In this document: one piece after another, positions 55,688 through 64,000 of the stretch
Layout: each line of letters starts with the position of its first letter
Position numbering within the stretch: the stretch's first letter is position 1
Source of the DNA: Cordilura impudica
Taxonomy: Eukaryota > Arthropoda > Insecta > Diptera > Scathophagidae
DNA length: 64,000 bases
Assembly: GCA_963682025.1 (NCBI GenBank)
Contig: OY821518.1
Span: 235,206,152 to 235,270,151 of the forward strand
Direction of reading: 5' to 3'
The notes under the pieces: generated by a model
Told to the model about the DNA's origin: nothing
Seen by the model: only the letters and a program-made list of their open reading frames with translations
Databases searched by the model: none
Position numbers and translations under genes: made by a program

Positions 55688-58600
55688 TTATATTTCATTA
55701 TAAAGATTTGAAATTTTTAGGAATTTAGTTATCAAAGCTATGTTATCTATTGAAGGATTAGTTAATGGAGATAAAGGATCAACGTTTTGAAATACTGTTA
55801 TTCTGTAGTTATACGTTTCTGGACAATCAAGAAGGAAATGAGATGGGTTAGTTGGATAGGATACATCACAGTTGCAAAAGGGCAAAGTATTAGAATTAAA
55901 TAATATTCCGTGTGTGAGTCTGGTATGCCCCAGACGGAGGCGCTCAAATTTAATGCAGTCTTATCTATTCACACTTGACCGTTTGTCAATCATGAAATTG
56001 TGTATAGTTTTCTGGTTAGGATTTATTCTCCTGTACCATGAAGATGTTCGACTAAAAATATGATCTCTATCAGGTTGATGGAAGTATGCATCTATTCGGT
56101 TTTCAATATCTCTACGATTAAAGTTGTGTGTTGAATAAAGAGGGTAATTTACTGCGTTTTTGGCTGCAAGGTCTGCAAATTCATTTCCTTTTATATTACT
56201 GTGGCCAGGTACCCACACTAAGATGATATCTGGACACTTATTCACTAGGATGCTTCTGATATTTGATATATAGTAACCGTTGTTTGAAACATTTCGAACT
56301 GATTCTAAAGACGCTAGGGAATCTGAGCATATGGCAAACTTACCCGTTTTCCCTTTAGCAAATAATACGGCTTCGTATATTGCTATTAGTTCCGCGGAGA
56401 ATGCGGAACTGTATGGTGGTAGATTTGAAGTTTTGATTATACTATTACCTGTGGTAATACTGTAGGAAGTGGAATTGTTCGTTTTTGAGCTAGCTGTGTA
56501 TAAAAATTGATAGTCTTTTAATTGTTCTCTGACCATGCCAAACATAATTTGGAATTGTGAGGAATCTGTATCCGATTTTGTGAGTATATGTAGGGTTGTA
56601 TCTATGCATTTATTGTCTAAAAGCCATGGGGGGGGTTGTTTTGTTTTGGGAGTAGAAATAGGTATGCGTAAGGGGATATTTAGTTTTTTGCAGTTTTCTA
56701 TTGCCCTGTAGATACATGACGATAATTTAGGTATCTTTTTAGATATCTTTACTTTATTAACTATCTGATTTATCGGGTTATTGGTCCCATATAATAATGT
56801 TCAAAATAGTTTTGAAGTTAAAATTTCCCTCTGAGTATATAAAGGTCTTATGTTTGTTTCAAAAAGCATGTTATTGATGGGAGTAGAGCGCAGTGCTCCA
56901 AGAGAAAGCCTTATTGCTGAATATATTATAGAGTCAATTTTTCGTAGTTGCGACTTGGGAGCATACCCAAATAAAGTCAAACCATAGTTAACTTTAGAAA
57001 GAATGAGAGATTTGGTGATTGAGATAAGAGAGTTGGTGTTACAGTTTAACCTTTTACTTGAAAGGCATTTAATGATATTAAGCCTTTGTGTTAATACAGC
57101 CGATATGTAATCAATATGATCATTCCATTTATATCGTTTATTTATAGTGAGGCCTAGTATTCTTAGGGTGTTAACTCTCGCTATTGTGTTGGTAGAGGAT
57201 TGTATATCATAGGTACAGTTTCTAAGTCTGCAAATATGTATATATTTACATTTTGAGGTAGATAGGGTGGCTCCAGAGTAATTACACCAGTTATTAATAT
57301 CATTAAAAAGGTTGTCTAGGTTTATAACCAAGTTTTTGTCTCTATTTGAACGGATTATTATGTTAAAATCGTCTGCGTATGCACAGAAATCAAGTTCTTT
57401 ATGTAGGGATATAATCGAACATAGCTTATTGTAAGCTATAATGAAGAGAATAACGGATAGGGGAGAGCCCTGTGGAATTCCATTATATAGAGGAAAAGTC
57501 GAGGAGGGGCAATTTTGAATTCGGACCGTAATTTTTCTCTTGGTCATAAAGTTTAGCACATATTTTGTTATTTTTGGTCCTACTTTCCATTCATTCAGCT
57601 GTGTGACAATTGTATGTATACCAAATTTTTCGAATGCTCTTTCGAAGTCTAGCGATATAATTGTCGCATGTTTCCGTAACGAGAGACAATTCGCAATTTG
57701 ATAGTCTACATAAAGTAGATTATCTATTGTTGAGCTCCCCTTTCTAAAACCAAATTGACGGCTATTCAGCAGATTGTTTGTAGTAACAAACCACCATAAC
57801 CTGTTGGCAATTATTTTATCAAGAACTTTTGATAAACAAGGATTTAAAGAAATGGGGCGATAAGATATAACCATAGTTTTTTTATTTCCTGGTTTAAGTA
57901 TTGGTATGATCACGCTATTTTTAAATTGTTGTGGAATGTGTTCGGAAAATATATTATTGTAGAGTTTAAGGAGTCTAAGTTTCATTTGTTGTGGAAGCAT
58001 TTTCACCATCGGGTATGAGATTCGATCTAACCCAGGAGTTTTACTTTTAATATACTTAATGTTGAGGCTAACTCAATGAAGGTTATATTGGACTCGATTT
58101 TAAGGGCTGCCGGACAAGGTTGATATAAAGGTGAGTTGAAAGTTGCAGATTGCTTGTTCGTTTGAAATGCTGTTGAGTAGTTTGCATCAGAAGAATTTTC
58201 TGACCAGAATTTACCAAATTCATTCGCTATTTCCATTCTATCGATTATCATTATGTCCGTATTCTCTACTTTGCTAATACAGTGTATGTTGTGGGTAGAT
58301 TTGTAGCCGGTAAAGCTCCGGATATTTTTCCATATTTTATCTATGGGCGTTTTAGGATTGATTGTGGATGTAAAGTAGGTAATGGAATTCTTTTTCGCTA
58401 TTTTAATTTTTCTTTTATATATTGCATTTGCTCTTTTGTAGTTTAAAAGGTTCGTTTGAATCATATTGTTTTTAAATAAAAGCCAAAACCTGTTTTTCTC
58501 ACGTTTTAGGTCATTTAACTCTTTACTCCACCATGGGACTTTTCTGGGTATGTTTTGGAGTTGAGGAATGGATAGGTTGGCTGATTGTATTATAATTTTG

Positions 58601-59388
58601 CAAATATTTGCAGTTTCTTTGTTAATATTGTTAGAGACCGGTTTATGAATTTCGAGGTTTGAGCATTGGCTTTGGTATTTAGCCCATTTAGCATTCTTAG
58701 TATTAAATTTTGGCTTACTAAATGAAGTATAAAGAATTGGTTCAGGAAAAAGTGAAATTACTATGGGAAAGTGATCACTGCCACATAGGTTATCTTCTGT
58801 TCTCCATTCTGCTTGGGAAGCTATGGATGGGGAGCAGAACGTCAGATCAATATGGGAAAATGTACCGTGCGTGTTAAGATGTGTAGGGGATTTGTCATTT
58901 AGTAAAATAAAGTCTGAATTATTTATGTATCTAGATAGAATAGTACCTTTTCGACTGTTAAAGGAGGACCCCCAATTTGTGTGTGGGCTGTTAAAATCGC
59001 CTGTAACAATAGTTGAAGTGTTTGCATTAAATACATTGTCTAGGTTAACATTGCTATAATTTGAGTCGGGTGAAATATATGAACTATAGATTTTTAACTT
59101 AAGTTTTGATACTACCTCGACACAAACTGAATCAAAGTCGTTGGCAACACTAATTTGTCGTTGCTGTAGAGATTTATGAGCCAGAATTGCAACTCCTCCA
59201 TACCTTGTGGTAGACGTATTGATAGCATATAGTGTGTAGTTGATTGGTATTGGAATGTTTATGAGGGAATGAAGGTGGGTTTCTTGGATGCTGATAATTT
59301 TTGGATTGTATCTTTTAACAAGAATTTGTAATTCATTATAGTTATTTAAGTAGCCGTTCATATTCCATTGTATCATAGTAAAGGTCAT
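55688..59388 (-). pseudogene. I-type LINE ORF2: endonuclease, reverse transcriptase, RNase H
   Basis: Start MTFTMIQWNMNGYLNN at 59388. Endonuclease (59388-58700): IQETH, YGGVAILAHKSL, TGDFNSPHTNWGS, HIDLTFCSP, GSDHFPIV, the full apurinic-type motif set. RT (58010-56800): YRPISLNPCLSKVLDKII, NSRQFGFRKGSSTID, FERAFEKFG, GIPQGSPLSVILF and catalytic YADDFNI. RNase H (56480-56150): AICSDSLASLESV, VWVPGHSNIKGNEFADLAA. A C-terminal Cys motif, FCNCDVSYPTNPSHFLLDC, follows at 55830-55880. Frameshifts near 58035, 56800 and 55965 break it, but no domain is lost. Usual length for the group is about 1,100-1,200 residues, as here. Confidence 0.88.
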
Positions 59389-59903
59389 TTAAAAAGTGAA
59401 GATTTTAAAAATTTTGCCCTTAAAATAAAAATGTTAAATAAGTTTTGTATTAGTAAATAAACAGCCATGATATTATAACTAGGAGTTAGGTTTTTAATCA
59501 TGAGATCAATATTAAAAAATGTATTGAAATTAGTAGGAAAAAGAGTAAAGAGGATTTTGTGTAAGATTTTAGTTAAATTTGTAGTGTACTGTATTTGTTT
59601 TTTGTTCGAAAGAATTTTTGTTAATAGTTGGGTAGGAGTATAATGATTATAGGGGGGAGATGTGTATATACATTTTTTAAAGATTGGTTTGTTAGTATTA
59701 TTAAGAGTAATCAATTTAAATGAGTTGTAAACTATTAATAAAATATAGCGGAATGTGGGAGAGAGTAATATATATTGAACTTGCAGTTTGTAAACAAACC
59801 GGTTTTTTGTTGATTTAATAACAGTGGGTGAAATATTAAAATTGTCAGATGAATATAATTTTTGAAATTTGGAATATTAAAAAATGTATACATTGTGATG
59901 AGT

Positions 59904-60949
59904 TTACTTGTTCCTTTTTGATTTAGGCGTCGCTGCCTTTATTTTTTCTCTTAATCTTTTTGACGAATTTTTTGGTAATATTAAAGGTTGATGTTCCTTT
60001 GTTGTTTGCGATGAGCTACATAGGTGGTCTGTTTCCATTTCAGAGAGAGAGTTGTCGAATTCACTTACAATGTCAGAGTAGTCTTTAATAAAACGAGGTA
60101 TATTATTATTTGTTGGTGGTGGCATAGACGTAGATGTAGAGGGGTTATTGTTATTTGAAGTTTTTGCTACCGTGGAGTAAAGTGTACCTTGCTGAGCATG
60201 ACGTTGTCGATATATGGCTGCTGCCTTTTTTTTGCCCACTTTTTCAAGAGTTACGATGGCCTGGATTTCTTTTTCTTTAAGGAAAATCGGGCAATTTCTG
60301 TCGTTAGTAGCATGTTCATTATCTACAATGTTTGAGTTTGTACAATTGATACATGAGGCTGCGTGATCACACTTTTCGTTTAAATCTGGGTTAGTATGAA
60401 AACTTTTGGAGCAGTTAGAACAGATTTTTTCGTTTTTACATATTTTTGCTATGTGTCCATATTGAAGGCAGTTTTTGCATTTCAATGGCAAAGGTATATA
60501 AGGGCGTACTCTTATTTCATTATTTTATGTACGTAGGTTACATTTTGGACTTTTAATTCCTCCAGAATTTCCGACTCGTTGATTCCTCGTAAATCATTGG
60601 AGTAGATCACTCCCTTGGCATAGTTAATGCCTGGATGTTCTGTAAGCTCCACTTCGATATCCGTGGACAGTGACGAAAGTTGAATCAATTTGCTTGCTTG
60701 TAAATATGATTTTGTTTGAATTAGGATGGTACCATTCAGTAGCTTTTTACACTGCTGCACTTCTCCTCCTGCAACGTTATCAATTACGTTTTTAATTAGG
60801 AATGGTGACACGTTTGTCAGCGTGTCTGCACTATTGGCCCTTTGCATAACCAAGAATTTTTCTCCCGAAGATAAAATATTTAATTTTCTTGTTTTGTCAA
60901 ATGTTATAAGTGGTGTTTTAGGACCACCACGATCTGGCGGTTGATTCAT
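59904..60949 (-). pseudogene. I-type LINE ORF1 (gag-like RNA-binding protein)
   Basis: Start MNQPPDRGGPKTPLITFDK at 60949. An RRM-like region (GEKFLVMQRANSADTLTNV, LIQTKSYLQASKLIQL, VELTEHPGINYAKGVIY, SESEILEEL-like) precedes three CCHC-type knuckles: CKNCLQYGHIAKIC, CSNCSKSFH, CINCTNSN. Then VGKKKAAAIYRQRHAQQ and a basic C-terminus. A frameshift at about 60500 separates the RRM part (to 60512) from the knuckle part (from 60491). Confidence 0.82.
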
Positions 60950-61141
60950 ATTGAGGCTTCAAGCCGATGAAATATAATTTTTAAGTATACTTCGTATGTT
61001 TGTTGATTTTTGTAAAAATTATTAATGATAACAAAATTAACTATTTTCTAGTCACACGTGTTTGTATATAGTTTTACTATGAGCACTAATAAAGGTTTGC
61101 GGTAATTAGGTATGTTCGCGAAGAGAGTTGTCTATCGACTG

Positions 61142-61235
61142 TTGCTATACATAGATGGCGCTTACTGTTTGATTTTAATTGATGTGTAAATAGAAGTAGT
61201 CTATACATCTCCCCTGTGATCGGACTCACATAGTT
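61142..61235 (-). mobile_element. Small DNA transposon family D, second half (inverted)
   Basis: After the LINE target copy: GATGGCGCTTACTGTTTGATTTT and the end CCTGTGATCGGACTCACAT, reverse of the terminus at 34914. Confidence 0.75.
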
Positions 61236-61254
61236 TTTTTATTGACTCAAGTTA

Positions 61255-62235
61255 CAAAAATTTTTGGAAGGAAATAACCAAAATTTTAGAATCCATTCTG
61301 GTCCATCCATACAGGCATCTTTTTTAGTCCTCACATGGCCCAACATGGCCCAGGTAGAATAGTCCATCGGATATGCATCTGGCGAATTCGAAAGCCATTG
61401 TGTGAACGAAATGAAGTGTGGAACATGGTTTTCATTTACAAGTCCATGGTCTACGACCGAAATTTTTGCGGCTCTAAAGCAGCTTCCAAAACATTTTTCC
61501 GATAATAAGTTGCATATGTTTTGACACCATGCTCGATGAAAACGATTGAACAGTGTAAATCACACCTGCCTACACCATTCTTTGAGATGGAAAATTACTT
61601 CGGGTGGCCGTTCGGAGGCCCAAATTTTCGTAACTGCGTTCAGTTAAGTAAACACGATAATTTTGAGAGTTCACGAACTGCTCAATAGGGAAATTTTTCC
61701 CATCAGCGAACATAATACTAGTAAATTAGACACGTTCGTGCAAGCGTAACAACTCCTTTGCTCTTTCAAGTCTAACTTTTTTGCATTGGTGTAAAATCGT
61801 ATTCCTTCTGGAACTCATTTTGGAATATATATCGGATGCTTCGCTGGGATATTGTCAGTTCTTTGGCTATTTGATTACCACAACCTTCACTTTCCGAACC
61901 ATTCCAGGTAATGTTGCTGTTTTTTATCGTCCACCACCATAGCATTTGGCAATGCTCTCGGTATCGTTATAACATTTTATGTCGCAATACATAAACACTT
62001 TATTCAATTTGAGGTGGCCGAGCTCTCTAGCTACAGCTGGTTGTAATTTTCCAGCCAAATGTAATGCAATCTCACTATTACTTTTGAAATCCATAGCGAA
62101 TAACTTTCCTTATTTTAAACTTGGACGTAAATGCTTTCGGCAGCTTTTAAACAATACAGCGAGCTATCGAAAAACAACTGCAGACGTAGTTAGAATGACT
62201 AGTTTGATAGCTACACTGGTTGGAATTTGGTAATA
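61255..62235 (-). pseudogene. Mariner/Tc1-type transposase remnant A
   Basis: Broken minus-strand frames read, from right to left, MDFKSNSEIALHLAGKLQP, a KCYNDTESIAKCYGGGR-type linker (near 61945), IVNSQNYR-like FVNSQNYRVYLTERSYENLG, MVWAGVIYTVQS-like and FGRRPWTCK. The order helix-turn-helix, linker, catalytic core and FGRRPW fits a mariner-like element of insects. Many frameshifts. Confidence 0.6.
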
Positions 62236-62656
62236 CTTTAATCGCCTAATCCTGTATTTTCAAACAATAAAGCATTGTCCATGGTGTGGTAACGATCTCC
62301 ATTGACCACAACGCGAGCTTTGGCTTAATTTTTGAAAAAGTAAGGTCCGATGATGCCAACATCGTGTAAACCACACCAAACGGTGAATTTTTGTCTGTTA
62401 TGGATTGATCTCACTCCATAGGTGGCAATTATGTTTATCAAGAAACCCGTTTAGCCAAAAATGAAGCTCATCGCTTAACACAATTTCGCGATAAAACAAA
62501 TGGTCAGTTTCCAACTGCTCTAGAACCCAATCGACGAAAGTACGATGCATATGATGGTCTCGTGCTTTTAAGTCCTGCACCAGCTGGATCTCATACGGGT
62601 GTAAACCAAAATCGTTTTACAGCTAACCCATTGGTAAGTACTATCTAAGCAGAAAA
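62236..62656 (-). pseudogene. Mariner/Tc1-type transposase remnant B
   Basis: The minus strand reads LHPYEIQLVQDLKARDHHMH, RTFVDWVLEQL and IVLSDELHFWLNGFL with the catalytic Asp, DKHNCHLWSEINP, then VWFTRCWHHRTLLFQ (YGLWAGGVIGP-like) and QWRSLPHHG. This is a common insect mariner-like transposase middle. It meets remnant A near 62236 and seems a different family. Confidence 0.65.
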
Positions 62657-63466
62657 CAAGTAAGAAAATTATAGTCGGTCTAGACCGACTATATGATACC
62701 CTATACCATGCGTTTAGAGACCCTATCTCTCAGGCTCAACTAACTGGATAAAGTAAATAAGCATAAACCAAATTTGAGTGGGATTTTTATTAATTTTTTT
62801 AGCTGCAGATATGAAAAAGTTCATATCGGATGCTATATCTATATGGGGACTAGGCCCAAAAATGGACCGACCCCGACCATGTTTGGTAAAGTCTCTTGTA
62901 TTTTGCAAAAATATATACAAGCAAAATTTGAGAAGAAACAGTGCAATATTTTTGTTTTTTGATAGATTTAAGTGAAGATCGGGAAGCAGTTCTATATGGG
63001 GCCTATGACTAAGAGTTGTCCAATAGGGATCATTTTTGCACTACTGATTAATGGATGTAATATATACTTACAAACCCAATTTGACTAAGATCTATATAAT
63101 AATTTGGATCTAATGGCAATTTATGTCGATTTCATATGGGTAATTTGTATGGGGGCTAGGTCTGAACATGGACCGATTCTCACCAATTTCAATAGCGTTC
63201 ATCCCATGGCCGATAAAAGCTTATATACCAAATTTCATCAAAATATATTCATATTTGCGACCTGCAGTTTGATTACAAACTTTACATGGACACACAGACG
63301 GACGGACGGACGGACGGACGGACGGACGGACATTGTTAAATCAACTCAGAAAGTGATTCTGATTCGATCGGTATAATTAAAGATGGGTCTAGGTCAAATA
63401 TTTTTGGTTGTTACAAACAGCAGCACAAAGTCATTATACCCAAACCACATAGTGGTATAGGGTATA
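62657..63466 (-). mobile_element. Mini-me-like element, full length, inverted
   Basis: CAAGTAAG at 62657, palindrome GTCGGTCTAGACCGAC, (GGAC)n tract at 63297-63331, and hairpin end GGGTATA at 63466. Inserted beside mariner remnant B. Good reference for the uninterrupted interior of the family. Confidence 0.9.
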
Positions 63467-64000
63467 AAAATCCTTTAGAATGGCATGTAACATGATTTTT
63501 CCTCAAACCAAAAAGTTTAACATTTAATGATATTAAGTTCGTTGGCATAAGTCTCGAAAATCGACTTTAATCGTCAGTGCATTTCTTCTTAGACAAACAC
63601 TTTTCAGTGAAATTACTCAATATCGCTGTCTTTGGAAAATAAAGAAAATAACTATAGCCACATTTCTGGTATATACGTTTTTGGTCCGAAATGTATGTAA
63701 AAACCACTATTAAAAATTTTTGTTAGGATTTTTACTGTTTGGAACTAGATCTGCCAGAATTGGCAAAAATAAATTTATAAACTAGATATGTAGGGCAATG
63801 AAATTTAATAATTTTATAAAACAAAATGATTTAACGCGAGCTAATATACTCTTCAAAATTGTACCCAAATAGTTGCCAGCGAAATCCAGATATGTGTGAT
63901 CTTATTTTCAGGCAAAAAGTGTATCTCATTAACCAATTAAAACACAATTTAAGTATATTTAAGTTATCCCGTGAAGTTCACGTATACATCTCTATACCCT
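63467..64000. other. No gene seen
   Basis: AT-rich sequence to the window end with no recognisable coding or repeat structure. Confidence 0.5.

Larger units (their letters stand above)
55502..61141 (-). mobile_element. I-type LINE, near full length (5.6 kb)
   Basis: Non-LTR retrotransposon on the minus strand with two ORFs, endonuclease, reverse transcriptase and RNase H, and an AAATAAATA-rich 3' tail at 55502-55540. A 12-bp target duplication, TTGCTATACATA, flanks it at 55490-55501 and 61142-61153. It sits in a copy of element D. ORF1 is at 59904-60949 and ORF2 at 55688-59388. RNase H downstream of RT and the CCHC knuckles in ORF1 place it in the I group. Confidence 0.88.

Overview
The window is nuclear DNA of an insect, most likely a higher fly (Diptera, Brachycera). 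It is AT-rich, its genes have introns, and it is full of dipteran mobile DNA: GTCY-bearing mini-me/Helentron-like repeats, Helitrons, Transib, piggyBac, mariner, Tc1, hAT, Ty3/gypsy and I-type LINEs. The organism call is an inference from these families; I cannot name a species.

The only host gene I can support is on the plus strand. Five exons of a Dscam-family cell-adhesion gene lie at 3520-3724, 3804-3940, 42107-42266, 42391-42501 and 54367-54525. They encode the end of one Ig domain and the next two. All splice sites are canonical and all phases agree, across introns of 79, 38,166, 124 and 11,865 bp. Two faults stand out: exon 4 has Ile where the Ig core Trp is expected, and exon 5 has one in-frame TGA with no frameshift.

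Almost everything else is transposable elements in those introns, nested so that relative ages can be read. 1-2933 is a (TTAAAAA)n array against the end of a Helentron-like element. 5.2-8.4 kb is nested mini-me-like repeats. 11.2-18.6 kb is a dead hAT-like transposase gene cut by a Helitron, a mini-me-like element and a Transib copy. 19.8-20.5 kb is a foldback hairpin. 21.4-26.3 kb reads as one 4.9-kb Helentron-like insertion with a composite Helitron inside it. 27.7-29.5 kb is an unclassified transposon-like gene. 30-37.2 kb is a gypsy element whose leader is split by a second Transib family. 38.2-42.0 kb is a mariner holding another Transib copy. 42.6-48.5 kb holds a Tc1 remnant and a second hAT-like gene split by a piggyBac and a mini-me-like element. 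50-54.1 kb holds LINE fragments and a second piggyBac. 55.3-61.2 kb is an I-type LINE inserted in a small DNA transposon. 61.3-63.5 kb is mariner remnants and another mini-me-like element.

The most notable content is the Transib set: three copies of two families within 27 kb. Their transposases keep the RAG1-type D-D-E, CxxC and HxxxxH residues. Their ends begin with CACWGTG, and in one family an A-rich block sits 22-23 bp further in, as in recombination signal sequences. Targets fit CGNCG. All three coding regions are broken. I found no bacterial-type system, CRISPR array, rRNA gene or functional tRNA gene.
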